Assembly: GCF_040730185.1 (NCBI RefSeq)
Contig: NZ_CP160402.1
Coordinates: 2,852,001 to 2,916,000 of the forward strand
DNA from: Streptomyces sp. Je 1-332
GTDB lineage: Bacteria; Actinomycetota; Actinomycetes; Streptomycetales; Streptomycetaceae
Direction: 5' to 3'
Length of the DNA stretch: 64,000 bases
Shown: in pieces, positions 54,224-63,535 of the stretch
Layout: every line of letters begins with the position of its first letter
Position numbering within the stretch: the stretch's first letter is position 1
The notes under the pieces: model-generated
What the model saw: only the letters and a program-made list of their open reading frames with translations
Told to the model about the DNA's origin: nothing
The model's database searches: none
Program-made: the position numbers and the translations under genes

Positions 54224-55644
54224 TGCCTGAATCCCTCGCCTTTCCGGCCGATTTCCTCTGGGGCGCCGCCACGTCCGCGTACCAGATCGAGGGCGCCGTA
54301 CGTGAAGACGGCCGCACCCCCTCCATCTGGGACACCTTCAGCCACACACCGGGCCGGACGGCCGGCGGTGACACGGGGGACGTGGCCGTCGAGCACTACC
54401 ACCGCTACCGCGACGACGTGGCACTCATGGCGGACCTCGGCCTGAACGCCTACCGGTTCTCCGTCTCCTGGTCGCGGGTGCAGCCCACCGGACGCGGGCC
54501 TGCCGTCCAGCGCGGGCTCGACTTCTACCGGCGGCTCGTGGACGAGCTGCTGGCCAAGGGCATCAAGCCCGCCCTGACCCTCTACCACTGGGACCTGCCG
54601 CAGGAGTTGGAGGACGCGGGCGGCTGGCCCGCGCGGGAGACCGCCTACCGCTTCGCCGAGTACGCGGGCTTCGTCGCCGAGGCCCTCGGTGACCGCGTGG
54701 AGTCCTGGATCACGCTCAACGAGCCGTGGTGCAGCGCCTTCCTCGGCTACGGCTCGGGCGTGCACGCCCCTGGCCGCACCGACCCGGCGGCCGCCCTGCA
54801 GGCCGCGCACCACCTCAACCTCGCGCACGGCCTCGGCACCCAGGCGCTGCGCGCCGCCCTGCCGGCCCGTGCCCAAGTCGCGGTGAGCCTCAACTCCGCG
54901 GTGGTCAGGGCGGTTTCGGACGGCCCTGAGGACCAGGGAGCCCGCCGCCGCATCGACAACCTCGCCAACGGCGTTTTCCACGGCCCGATGCTGCACGGCG
55001 CCTACCCCGCGAACCTGTTCACCGACACGGCCCGGATCACCGACTGGTCCTTCGTGCGCGACGGCGACCTGGCCGCCGCCCATCAGCCGCTGGATGCCCT
55101 CGGCCTGAACTACTACACGCCCGCGCTGGTCTCGGCCGCGCAGCACGACCCCGCGAACGCACGCAACGACGGGCACGGCGCCAGCGAGCACTCCCCGTGG
55201 CCGGGCTCCGATGACGTGGCCTTCCACCAGACGCCGGGCGACCGCACCGAGATGGGCTGGACCATCGACCCGACGGGCCTGCACGAGCTGATCATGCGCT
55301 ACACCCGTGAGGCGCCGGGCCTGCCGCTGTACGTCACCGAGAACGGCGCGGCCTACGACGACAAGCCCGACCCGGAGGGCCGCGTCCACGACCCGGAGCG
55401 CATCGCCTACCTGCACGGCCACTTGGCGGCCGTCCGCCGGGCCATCACGGACGGCGCCGACGTCCGCGGCTACTACCTCTGGTCCCTGCTCGACAACTTC
55501 GAATGGTCATACGGCTACAGCAAGCGCTTCGGCGCGGTGTACGTCGACTACGACACGCAGGCCCGCACCCCCAAGTCCAGCGCGCACTGGTACGCGGGCG
55601 TCGCGGCCGGCGGTGAGCTGCCACGCGAGTACGCCGCGGACTGA
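54223..55644 (+). CDS. bglC: Intracellular beta-glucosidase, GH1
   Basis: A 473-residue GH1 beta-glucosidase that hydrolyses imported cellobiose and longer cello-oligosaccharides to glucose. It opens [20 protein letters not shown], has the acid/base Glu in TLNEPW (near residue 167) and the nucleophile Glu in YVTENGAAY (near 370), with [13 protein letters not shown] near the end. No signal peptide is present, so it acts in the cytosol. The CebR box overlaps its start. By removing the inducer, the enzyme also resets CebR repression. Confidence 0.95.
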   Translation: MPESLAFPADFLWGAATSAYQIEGAVREDGRTPSIWDTFSHTPGRTAGGDTGDVAVEHYHRYRDDVALMADLGLNAYRFSVSWSRVQPTGRGPAVQRGLDFYRRLVDELLAKGIKPALTLYHWDLPQELEDAGGWPARETAYRFAEYAGFVAEALGDRVESWITLNEPWCSAFLGYGSGVHAPGRTDPAAALQAAHHLNLAHGLGTQALRAALPARAQVAVSLNSAVVRAVSDGPEDQGARRRIDNLANGVFHGPMLHGAYPANLFTDTARITDWSFVRDGDLAAAHQPLDALGLNYYTPALVSAAQHDPANARNDGHGASEHSPWPGSDDVAFHQTPGDRTEMGWTIDPTGLHELIMRYTREAPGLPLYVTENGAAYDDKPDPEGRVHDPERIAYLHGHLAAVRRAITDGADVRGYYLWSLLDNFEWSYGYSKRFGAVYVDYDTQARTPKSSAHWYAGVAAGGELPREYAAD

Positions 55645-55749
55645 CCCGCGGGTCCGGCAGCCCCGAGGGGCCGAGTGGCACCGCGCCACGCGGCTCCTTA
55701 GGTTGCCCATATGGCACATACAGCAATAGAGCGGGCACGGTGAGCGCCG

Positions 55750-57429
55750 GTGGGCGTACTCCGTGATCACCCCGAGTTCGCACTGTTCATCTGCCTCGCC
55801 CTGGGCTATCTCGTGGGCAAGGTGCGCGTCGGCCCCATCACGCTCGGCGGCATCTGCGGCACCTTGATCGTCTCGCTGCTTCTCGGCGCGTGGGCCAAGG
55901 TCGTCGTCTCCGACGACGTCAAGACGATCTTCTTTGCACTGTTCATCTTCGCCCTCGGCTATCTCGCGGGCCCGCAGTTCTTCTCCAACCTCAACCGCGA
56001 GAGCCTGCGCTTCTTCGTGCTCTGCGGCATCGAGCTCGTCTGCGTCCTCGGCATCGCGCTCGGCCTCGCCAAGGCCTTCGACCTGGACGTCGGCACCGCC
56101 TCGGGCATCCTGGCGGGCGCGGCCACCGAGTCGGCCGTCGTCGGTACGGCGACCGAGGCCATCGGCAAGCTCGACGGCCTCACCCCGGACCAGATCACCC
56201 AGTACCAGGGGCACGTCGCCACCGCGTACACGGTCTGCTACCTCTTCGGCCTGATCACCATCGTGCTCTACACCAGCCAGATCATGCCGATGATGCTGCG
56301 CATCAACCTGCGGGACGCCTCGCGCGAACTGTGGGAGAAGATGCGCGGCTCGGGCGGCGGCCTGGAGTCCGACGAGCGGCAGGCACTGCCCGGCATGGTC
56401 GGCCGCACCTACCTGGTGACCACGGGCGACGGCAGGACCGTCGGCGACCTGGAGTCCGAGCTCGAAGGACGGGTCACCGTCGAGGCCGTCAAGCGCGGCA
56501 GCAAGCAGCTCACGCCCGCGCCCGGTCTGGCGCTCACCCTCTCCGACCTGGTCCTGGTGGTCGGCCGCCGCGCCAACGTCATCGAGTCCGGACACCTCAT
56601 CGGCCCCGAGACCCCTGGCATCCCCGGCGTCGACACCCCCCTCGCCACGGCCCAGGTCTCCGTCACCGAGAAGTCGTCGGACGGCAGCAGCGTGGACGAG
56701 CTCCAGCGCGCGCACCCCGAGTTCATCAAGGACGGCGTGTACGTCACCGACGTACTGCGCGGTGATCAGCATCTGCCCGCGGCCGGCAACACCACCGTGC
56801 GCCGCGGTGACGTGCTCACCCTGGTGGGCGCGCGCTCGGGCCTGAACAAGGTGGTCGGCAGGATCGGCGCGGTCGTCAAGAACGACGCCACCGACTTCAT
56901 CTACCTGGGTCTCGGCATCGCGGCCGGTTCCCTGCTCGGCCAGGTCGTCGTGCACTTCGGCGACGTGCCCATGTCGCTCGGCACGGGTGGCGGCTGTCTG
57001 GTCTCCGGGCTGCTCTTCGGCTGGTTCCGCTCCCGCAAGCAGACCTTCGGCGCGTTTCCGCCGCAGGCCGCGAACACGCTCAAGGACATGGGCCTGGCGA
57101 TCTTCATCGCCTGTACGGGGCTCGTCTCGGGGCCGCAGGCCTGGCCGCTGCTCAAGGAGTACGGCGTACTGCTGCCGTTCGCCGGGATCGCGATGGTCCT
57201 CGTACCCGCGACGATCTCGCTCATCGTGGGCAGCAAGCTCCTGAAGATCGAGAAACCGCTCCTCATCGGCGCCATCGCGGGCCAGCAGTGCTCGACCCCG
57301 GCGATCACCTCCGTCACCCAGGTGGCCCAGAGCTCGGTCCCGCTGCTCGGCTACACGATCACCTACGCCCTCTCGAACTTCCTGCTGCCTCTGACCGGGC
57401 CCATCCTCGTCGGCGTACTGGGGGCTTAG
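55750..57429 (+). CDS. AspT-type aspartate:alanine exchanger, first copy
   Basis: A 559-residue transporter of the aspartate:alanine exchanger family. Two Asp-Al_Ex duplication domains (about 10-180 and 385-555) flank a central cytosolic region (about 195-375) with two TrkA-C-like units (GMVGRTYLVTTGDGRTVGDL, then VSVTEKSSDGSS). The motif FALGYLAGPQFF is near residue 75. GTG 55750 is used; the preceding sequence gives no better start. The second copy begins four bases after its stop, and aspartate decarboxylase follows. It likely brings aspartate in and alanine out. Confidence 0.87.
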   Translation: MGVLRDHPEFALFICLALGYLVGKVRVGPITLGGICGTLIVSLLLGAWAKVVVSDDVKTIFFALFIFALGYLAGPQFFSNLNRESLRFFVLCGIELVCVLGIALGLAKAFDLDVGTASGILAGAATESAVVGTATEAIGKLDGLTPDQITQYQGHVATAYTVCYLFGLITIVLYTSQIMPMMLRINLRDASRELWEKMRGSGGGLESDERQALPGMVGRTYLVTTGDGRTVGDLESELEGRVTVEAVKRGSKQLTPAPGLALTLSDLVLVVGRRANVIESGHLIGPETPGIPGVDTPLATAQVSVTEKSSDGSSVDELQRAHPEFIKDGVYVTDVLRGDQHLPAAGNTTVRRGDVLTLVGARSGLNKVVGRIGAVVKNDATDFIYLGLGIAAGSLLGQVVVHFGDVPMSLGTGGGCLVSGLLFGWFRSRKQTFGAFPPQAANTLKDMGLAIFIACTGLVSGPQAWPLLKEYGVLLPFAGIAMVLVPATISLIVGSKLLKIEKPLLIGAIAGQQCSTPAITSVTQVAQSSVPLLGYTITYALSNFLLPLTGPILVGVLGA

Positions 57430-57432
57430 ACA

Positions 57433-59136
57433 ATGATCGACTTCCTCAACCGGAACATCTTCCAGCCCCATCCCGAGCTGCTCGTCTTCATCACCGTGGC
57501 GCTCGGTTTCCTCTTCGGGAAGCTGCGCTACCGGGCGATCGGGCTCGGCGCGGTCACCGGCTGCCTCATCGCGGGGCTGCTGCTCGGGGCGCAGTTCAAG
57601 GTCGAGATCGACGGGACGGTGAAGAACCTCTTCTTCACGATGTTCCTCTTCGCCCTCGGCTACAAGGTCGGCCCGCAGTTCTTCCGCGGCCTGAAGAAGG
57701 ACGGCCTTCCGCAGGTCCTCAACGCGGTCGTCGTCTGCGTCACCGGCCTCCTCGTCTGCTGGGCGTTCGCCGCGATGCTCGGGTACGGCCCCGGCCTCTC
57801 GGCGGGGCTGCTCGGCGGGGCGCTCACGCAGTCCGCGGTCATCGGTGTCGCGGGCGACGCGATCTCCAACCTGCCGGGGCTCAGCTCCGCGCAGGCCAAG
57901 AGCGAGTCGAACCTGGTCGCCATCGGCTACGCCGTCACGTACCCCCTCGGCACGATCCTGTGCGCGATGCTGCTCGCCAACGTGCTGCCCCGGCTCTACC
58001 GCAAGGACCTCGCGGCCGAATCCGCCGCCCTGGCGAAGGAGTTGGACGCACCCGGAGACAACCCCGACCTGGCCGAGGGCTACTACGAGGTCGTCCTGCG
58101 CGCCTACACCATCCAGCGCCCGGACCTCGCCGGCCGCACCATCGAGGACTTCGAGAACCAGCAGCGCGAGCTGGGCCGCCGCCTCTACATCACGCGCGTA
58201 CGCAGGGAAGGGAACATCCTCGACCACGATCAGCACACCACCCTGCGCGAGGGGGACGTCGTCGCGCTGAGCGCCTTGCGCGGCTCGCTCGTCGAGTTCG
58301 ACCCCCGTACGCACATCGGCTCGGAGACCGACGACGTGGAACTCCTCGGCTACCAGACCGAGTCCCTGCACGTGGTGGCCTCCGAGAAGGAGCAACTCGG
58401 CAAGACCATCGGGGACTTGCGCCGCGAACCGTTCATGGTCGGCGTCTACGTCGACAAGCTGTACCGCTCCGGAGCCGAGTTCCCCTACCGCCTCTCCACG
58501 AAGCTGGAGCGCGGCGACACCCTGATCCTCACCGGCCCCAAGCGCCTGGTCGATCCGGCGGGCAAGGAGCTCGGCAAGCCCGTGCCGACGTCCTTCGCCA
58601 CCGACATGATCTGGGTCGGCCTCGGCATCTTCCTCGGCGGCTGCATCGGCATCCCGGCGCTGACTGCGGGCGGCGTGCCGATCTCGCTCTCCACCTCCGG
58701 CGGCGCGCTGATCATGGGGCTCGTCTTCGGCTGGATCCGCGGCAAGTACCCGACGTACGGGAACGTCCCGCCCGGCGCCCAGTGGTTCATGGACACGCTC
58801 GGGCTCTGCCTCTTCGTCGCGGTCGTCGGCATCAACGCCGGGCCGAGCTTCACCTCCGGGCTCTCGACGGCGGGCTGGGGCCTTCTCCTGTTCGGCGCGA
58901 TCGCCACGGTGATCCCGCTGATCGTCGGCTTCCTCTTCGGGCATTACGTGCAGAAGATCCGCTTCCCGATCCTGATGGGCGTCCTCGCGGGCGGCCAGAC
59001 CACCACCGCGGCGATCGGCGCGATCAACGAATCGTCCAGGTCGCAGATCCCGACGCTCGGCTACACGATTCCGTACGCCGTCGGCAACGTGCTCCTGACC
59101 ATCTGGGGCGCAGTCATCGTCCTGCTCCACCACTGA
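57433..59136 (+). CDS. AspT-type aspartate:alanine exchanger, second copy
   Basis: A 567-residue paralogue of the preceding gene, with the same order of membrane domain, TrkA-C-like pair (EGYYEVVLRAYTIQRPDLAG; LHVVASEKEQLGKTIGD) and membrane domain. It shows FALGYKVGPQFF near residue 75 and GPSFTSGLSTAGWGLLLFGA near the end. The sequences differ clearly, so the pair is an old duplication. They may form a heterodimer or have different specificities. It ends 32 bases before aspartate decarboxylase. Confidence 0.87.
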   Translation: MIDFLNRNIFQPHPELLVFITVALGFLFGKLRYRAIGLGAVTGCLIAGLLLGAQFKVEIDGTVKNLFFTMFLFALGYKVGPQFFRGLKKDGLPQVLNAVVVCVTGLLVCWAFAAMLGYGPGLSAGLLGGALTQSAVIGVAGDAISNLPGLSSAQAKSESNLVAIGYAVTYPLGTILCAMLLANVLPRLYRKDLAAESAALAKELDAPGDNPDLAEGYYEVVLRAYTIQRPDLAGRTIEDFENQQRELGRRLYITRVRREGNILDHDQHTTLREGDVVALSALRGSLVEFDPRTHIGSETDDVELLGYQTESLHVVASEKEQLGKTIGDLRREPFMVGVYVDKLYRSGAEFPYRLSTKLERGDTLILTGPKRLVDPAGKELGKPVPTSFATDMIWVGLGIFLGGCIGIPALTAGGVPISLSTSGGALIMGLVFGWIRGKYPTYGNVPPGAQWFMDTLGLCLFVAVVGINAGPSFTSGLSTAGWGLLLFGAIATVIPLIVGFLFGHYVQKIRFPILMGVLAGGQTTTAAIGAINESSRSQIPTLGYTIPYAVGNVLLTIWGAVIVLLHH

Positions 59137-59168
59137 CCCCCGCTTCCCCCCCACGTGAGGAACGAGCT

Positions 59169-60818
59169 GTGCCCAAGACCACTTTCACCCGCGCGGAGAT
59201 CCAGTCCTTCGCGCAGCTCAGCCCCTTCGAGCTGAAGGACAAGTTCATCCAGATCGCCCAGGCGGTACAGGCGGACAAGCCGGGGCAGAAGGAGACGTCC
59301 AGCGTCCAGCTGCTCAACGCGGGCCGCGGCAACCCCAACTGGGTGGCCACGGGCCCCCGCGAGGCGTTCTACGCGCTCGGCTACTTCGCCCTCTCCGAGT
59401 CCCGCCGCGTCTGGACCGCCGACGACCTGGGCGGCATGCCGGAGAAGAAGGGGTCGGGCGCCCGCTTCGACACCTTCGTACGGCAGCACCCGGACCTGCC
59501 CGGCATCGAGCTGCTCCAGAAGTGCGTCGAGCACGCCATCGAGCGGTTCGGCTTCGACCGGGACGACTTCATCCACGAGCTGACGGACAGCTCGGTCGGC
59601 GACAACTACCCGGTGCCCGACCGGATGCTGAAGCACGCCGAGCAGATCGTGCGGGGCTATGTCGCCGACGAGATGTTCGACAGGAAGCCGCCCGCCGACA
59701 ACCTGTCGCTCTTCGCCACCGAGGGCGGCACGGCCGCCATGTGCTACATCTTCGACTCGCTCATGAAGAACGGCGTCCTGCACAAGGGCGACAAGATCGC
59801 CCTGATGGTGCCGGTGTTCACGCCGTACATCGAGATTCCCGAGCTCGACACGTACGAGTTCGACGTGACGTACATCGAAGCGAGCATGTTCGCCGAGGCG
59901 GGCGTGCGGGAGTGGCGCTACCCGGAGGAGGAGGTCGCCAAGCTCGCGGACCCCGACATCAAGATGGTCTGCCTGGTCAACCCCTCCAACCCTCCCTCGC
60001 TCGCGCTCAGTCGGCGGGTCGCGGACCAGATCGAGCAGATCGTCACCACGTCGAACCCGAACCTCCTGATCGTGACGGACGACGTGTACGGGACGTTCGT
60101 CGAGGGCTTCCGCTCCATCGCCGCCGACCTGCCGCGCAACACGCTGCTCGTCTACTCGTACTCCAAGCACTACGGCGCCACCGGCTGGCGGCTCGGCGCC
60201 ATCGGGCTGCACGACGACAACGTCATCGACGAGCTGATCGCCGGGCTGCCGCAGGAGGAGAAGGACCGGCTGGCCAAGCGGTACGGGACGCTGACGCTCG
60301 ACCCAGGCAAGATCAAGTTCATCGACCGCCTGGTCGCGGACTCCCGGCAGGTGGCGCTGAACCACACCTCGGGGCTCTCGCTCCCGCAGCAGATGATGAT
60401 GGCCCTCTTCTCCCTCTTCGACATGCTGGAGGAGGGGCAGGCGTACAAACACCGTATCCGCGCGATCGTGCGCCAGCGGCTCGAACTGCTCCTGGAGGGC
60501 GCCGAGATGAAGATCTCGGAGGACCCGGAGCGGGCCTGCTACTACATCGAGCTCGATCTGCTCGCCGAGGCCGAACGCGTCCACGGCAAGGACTTCGCCG
60601 ACTTCCTGGAGAAGAACTACGAGCCGGTCGATCCCCTGTTCAGGCTCGCCGAGCAGACCCATGTGGTGCTCCTGAACGGCGGCGGGTTCGAGGGTCCGGA
60701 GTGGTCGGTGCGGGTGTCGCTGGCCAACCTGGACGACCTCGACTACCTGAAGATCGGGCACCACCTGCGCGCGATCTTCAACGACTACGCGTCGGAGTGG
60801 CAGGCGAGCAAGGCCTGA
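59169..60818 (+). CDS. asdA: Aspartate 4-decarboxylase (with aminotransferase activity)
   Basis: A 549-residue PLP-dependent enzyme that converts L-aspartate to L-alanine and CO2. It is longer than ordinary fold-I aminotransferases, as in the AsdA group. Visible are LLNAGRGNPNWVATGPREAF, LFATEGGTAAMCYIF, MVCLVNPSNPPSLALS, IVTDDVYGTFVEGF and YSYSKHYGATGWRLGAIGLH, where the SKH lysine should bind PLP. GTG 59169 follows GAGGAACGAG. It is the last gene after two AspT-type exchangers. The hairpin at 60829-60867 follows. Confidence 0.92.
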   Translation: MPKTTFTRAEIQSFAQLSPFELKDKFIQIAQAVQADKPGQKETSSVQLLNAGRGNPNWVATGPREAFYALGYFALSESRRVWTADDLGGMPEKKGSGARFDTFVRQHPDLPGIELLQKCVEHAIERFGFDRDDFIHELTDSSVGDNYPVPDRMLKHAEQIVRGYVADEMFDRKPPADNLSLFATEGGTAAMCYIFDSLMKNGVLHKGDKIALMVPVFTPYIEIPELDTYEFDVTYIEASMFAEAGVREWRYPEEEVAKLADPDIKMVCLVNPSNPPSLALSRRVADQIEQIVTTSNPNLLIVTDDVYGTFVEGFRSIAADLPRNTLLVYSYSKHYGATGWRLGAIGLHDDNVIDELIAGLPQEEKDRLAKRYGTLTLDPGKIKFIDRLVADSRQVALNHTSGLSLPQQMMMALFSLFDMLEEGQAYKHRIRAIVRQRLELLLEGAEMKISEDPERACYYIELDLLAEAERVHGKDFADFLEKNYEPVDPLFRLAEQTHVVLLNGGGFEGPEWSVRVSLANLDDLDYLKIGHHLRAIFNDYASEWQASKA

Positions 60819-60828
60819 CCGCACGAGT

Positions 60829-60867
60829 GGCGCCCCGACCGGGTGGGGGGATGCCGGTCGAGGCGCC
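60829..60867. terminator. Bidirectional hairpin between asdA and GH18 gene
   Basis: GGCGCCCCGACC (60829-60840) and GGTCGAGGCGCC (60856-60867) form a 12-base stem with one mismatch and a 15-base loop. It lies between convergent genes. Confidence 0.7.
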
Positions 60868-60889
60868 GTGGGGGGTGGTGGCTTGGGGC

Positions 60890-61933
60890 CTACTTGAAGG
60901 CGGCGAACGCCTTCGTGAAGGCGAGCGGCTCCTGCTCGATCGACGAACAGGTGGGCTGCGCACCGTTGTTGGCGCCGCCCTCACAGGCCTTGTCGCGGGT
61001 CGAGGACCACATGTGCAGCCGGCCGATCCCCTTCTCCTCGGCGAACTTCACCAGTTCCGTGGCGTCGTCGACCTTGAAGATCTCGGTGGTGACGTCGTTG
61101 ACGCCGATCATCGGGGTGACCGCGACGGCCTTCCAGGCCGCCTCGTCGGACAGGTCGAGGGCGCCCTTGATCTGCTTCTGCGTGGCGGTGGCCGCGTCGA
61201 TGGCGTACTTGCCCATGTCGCCGCTGTAGGACGGGCCGTAGTCCATCGCCATGATGTTGACGGCGGAGACCTGCACGCCGTTCTTCTTGGCGTCGGCGAC
61301 GAGGTCGACGCCCGGCTGGGTCAGGCCCTCGGGCATGACGGGCAGCGTGAACGAGACGTCCAGGCCCTCGTGCTCCTTCTGGAGCTGCGCGATGGCCTGC
61401 GCGCGGCGGGTGTTGGCCGCGGTCTCGGGAAGGGCCGCGCCCTCGATGTCGAAGTCGACCTTCGTCAGCTTGTACTTGTCGACGACCTTGCCGTACGCCT
61501 TCGCGAGCTCGTCGGCGCTGTCGCACTTGAGGCCGAGCTCGGAGCCGGCCGCGCCGCCGAAGGACACGCGTACGTCGCCGCCCTTGGCCCGCAGGGCATC
61601 GATCTGCGAGGCGACCTTGTCGTCGTCGAGCCCGGTGGTGCCGCCCCAGAGCGGCTCGCAGCTGCCTCCGGAGGTGATGAAGGCGAGGGTGAACTCCTTG
61701 ACGCCGGTCTTCTCCGCGGTGTCGACGAGGTCGTACGCGGGGGCGAGGGACGTGTCCACGAAGGGGGAGAACTTGGCGCTCTCCGCGGCCTTGACGGTGT
61801 CCTGCGCGGGAGCCTTCGTCGCCAGTGCCGTCCCGGAGAAGAGGAAAGCGCCGCCGCCGACGAGGCCGGCGGCCACGAGCCCGCCTATGACCTTGGACTT
61901 GGTGCTCACCGTGCGTCGATGCGTACTGCTCAT
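60890..61933 (-). CDS. Secreted glycoside hydrolase family 18 (chitinase-like) protein
   Basis: A 347-residue exported GH18-type barrel. A signal peptide (TKSKVIGGLVAAGLVGGGAF, cleavage near ALATKA) precedes the catalytic domain. The catalytic signature DxxDxDxE appears in a short form, KVDFDIEG, with the Glu present near residue 173; MAMDYGPSYSG supplies the Tyr of the barrel end. It lacks chitin-binding modules. Cysteines SCEPLW, LKCDS, KACEG and TCSS could form disulfides. It may hydrolyse chitin or bacterial N-glycan-like sugars. ATG 61933 is the start used. Confidence 0.85.
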   Translation of the reverse strand: MSSTHRRTVSTKSKVIGGLVAAGLVGGGAFLFSGTALATKAPAQDTVKAAESAKFSPFVDTSLAPAYDLVDTAEKTGVKEFTLAFITSGGSCEPLWGGTTGLDDDKVASQIDALRAKGGDVRVSFGGAAGSELGLKCDSADELAKAYGKVVDKYKLTKVDFDIEGAALPETAANTRRAQAIAQLQKEHEGLDVSFTLPVMPEGLTQPGVDLVADAKKNGVQVSAVNIMAMDYGPSYSGDMGKYAIDAATATQKQIKGALDLSDEAAWKAVAVTPMIGVNDVTTEIFKVDDATELVKFAEEKGIGRLHMWSSTRDKACEGGANNGAQPTCSSIEQEPLAFTKAFAAFK

Positions 61934-62111
61934 CGCGTGCCTGCCTTAGCTGTGCGGGGGGGTGGGGTGCGTGCAGCACGCTAGCCGCGCGGAGGCGGGA
62001 CATTGCAGGCAATTGGGGCTCTGCACTGGAACTTAGGGTGGGCTTAAGGGAGCGATCGGGGCCGGTTAAAGGTCGCCGGGGAGCTGCGGGGTAATCGGGT
62101 GGGTGGGCGGG

Positions 62112-62135
62112 AAAATATCCGCCGCGAAGCGGCGG
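62112..62135 (-). terminator. Rho-independent terminator of the two-component operon
   Basis: On the minus strand, CCGCCGC-TTC-GCGGCGG (62119-62135) is followed by ATATTTTC. A 7-bp GC stem with three-base loop and a T-rich tail fits an intrinsic terminator nine bases after the kinase stop. Confidence 0.8.
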
Positions 62136-62143
62136 TTCAGGGG

Positions 62144-63535
62144 CTAGCGGACACTCGGGGCGCGCTTTCGGCGGCGTACAGCGGCACCCCGGTGCCCCCG
62201 CCCCCCGGCGACAGGCCGACGCCCGTCAAGCTGAATCCAAATCCGCACCTCCGTGCCGCCCAGCACGGACCGCCCGATGCGGACATCGCCACCGGTGGAC
62301 TCCGCGAGCTGCCGCACGATGTCGAGCCCCAGGCCAGTGGACCCATCGGCCCCCGACCCCGCGCCCCGCGCCAACGCCGCCTCAGGATCGGCGATCCCCG
62401 CCCCCGCGTCCGACACCAGGACAATCACCGCATCCTCGCCACTGTGCACGTCCACCGCGAACGCCGCGCCCTCCCGCGTGTGCCGGAAGACGTTGCCGAG
62501 CAGCGCGTCGAGGGAGGCGACCAGCTCGGGACGCGCCACCGGGATCCACACCGGCCGCTCCACCCCCGCGACCCGCACCTCGCGCCCCTCGTCCTCCGCG
62601 AGCGCCGACCAGAAGGCCATCCGGTCCTGGATCACCTCGGAGGCGTCGCAGCCCGCGCCGGGGCCGACCGCGGCGGTCTGCGGCTTGGCGTCACGGGCGG
62701 TGCGGATGATCGTGTCGACCTCGCGCTCCAGCTTCTCCACCGCGATACGGGTCTGCTCGGCCGCTGGGCCGTCGCCCAGCGAGGCCGCGTTGAGCCGGAG
62801 CACCGTCAGCGGGGTGCGCAGGCGGTGCGACAGGTCCGCCGCGAGCTCCCGTTCGTTGGCGAGCAGCTGCACCACCTGGTCGGCCATGGAGTTGAACGCC
62901 ACGGCGGCCAGGCGCAGTTCGGTCGGCCCCTCTTCCTGGACCCGCGCGCCCAGCTTTCCGTCGCCGAGCGACTGCGCCGCGCCCACGAGCCGCTTGGCGG
63001 GCTGCACCATGCGTACGCCGAGCCGGTCCGCCACCGCCACGGAGCCGATGATCAGGGCGACGCCGACGCCCGCGAGGACCAGCCACGCCGTGGTCACGCC
63101 GTTGCTGACCGCGCCCTCGGGCACGAAGATCTCGACCACGGCGATCTGCCCGGAGCTCAGCGCCGTCGGCTGGAGCAGCGCGAAGCCGCCGTCGACGGTC
63201 GCCGTCCGGGCCCGTCCCTCCTTGCGTGTGGTCTCCACCGCGTGCGCGTCCGCCCGCCGGTCGCCGATCTCCAGGGCGGGCGCCTTGCCGATGGGCGGCA
63301 CATACACGGCCATGCGGCCCTCGCCGCCCGCCTCGGACGTGGCGACGGCCCGGGTCAGCTGATCGCGGTCGGTGGTGATGGAGAGCGTGGGGCCCATGCC
63401 GGCCGCGTGCCGCTCGGCGTTCGAGAAGGCACGGTCGCGCGCCATCTCCTGGATGACCAGGCCGAGCGGCACCGCGAAGGCGACCACGACCATCGTCGTG
63501 ACGGCCAGGCACACCTTGACCAGTGCCCACCTCAC
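62144..63535 (-). CDS. Two-component sensor histidine kinase
   Basis: A 463-residue membrane sensor kinase. TM1 spans about 3-25; an extracytoplasmic sensor region extends to about 180; TM2 (TAWLVLAGVGVALIIGSVAV) follows, then a HAMP domain. The phospho-accepting His is in ADLSHRLRTPLTVLRL; the N box is LLGNVFRHTREGAAFAV, and ATP lid motifs are DAGAGI and GSTGLGLDIVRQL. GTG 63535 overlaps the response regulator stop (GTGA), so the proteins are co-made. The stimulus is unknown. Confidence 0.92.
   Translation of the reverse strand: MRWALVKVCLAVTTMVVVAFAVPLGLVIQEMARDRAFSNAERHAAGMGPTLSITTDRDQLTRAVATSEAGGEGRMAVYVPPIGKAPALEIGDRRADAHAVETTRKEGRARTATVDGGFALLQPTALSSGQIAVVEIFVPEGAVSNGVTTAWLVLAGVGVALIIGSVAVADRLGVRMVQPAKRLVGAAQSLGDGKLGARVQEEGPTELRLAAVAFNSMADQVVQLLANERELAADLSHRLRTPLTVLRLNAASLGDGPAAEQTRIAVEKLEREVDTIIRTARDAKPQTAAVGPGAGCDASEVIQDRMAFWSALAEDEGREVRVAGVERPVWIPVARPELVASLDALLGNVFRHTREGAAFAVDVHSGEDAVIVLVSDAGAGIADPEAALARGAGSGADGSTGLGLDIVRQLAESTGGDVRIGRSVLGGTEVRIWIQLDGRRPVAGGRGHRGAAVRRRKRAPSVR

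Noticed and set aside
55507..59154. A 1215-codon open frame on the minus strand opposite the two exchanger genes
   Set aside because: High GC3 keeps antisense frames open in this DNA. The product is an Arg/Asp/Glu-rich low-complexity sequence without domains, while the plus strand encodes two recognisable transporters.
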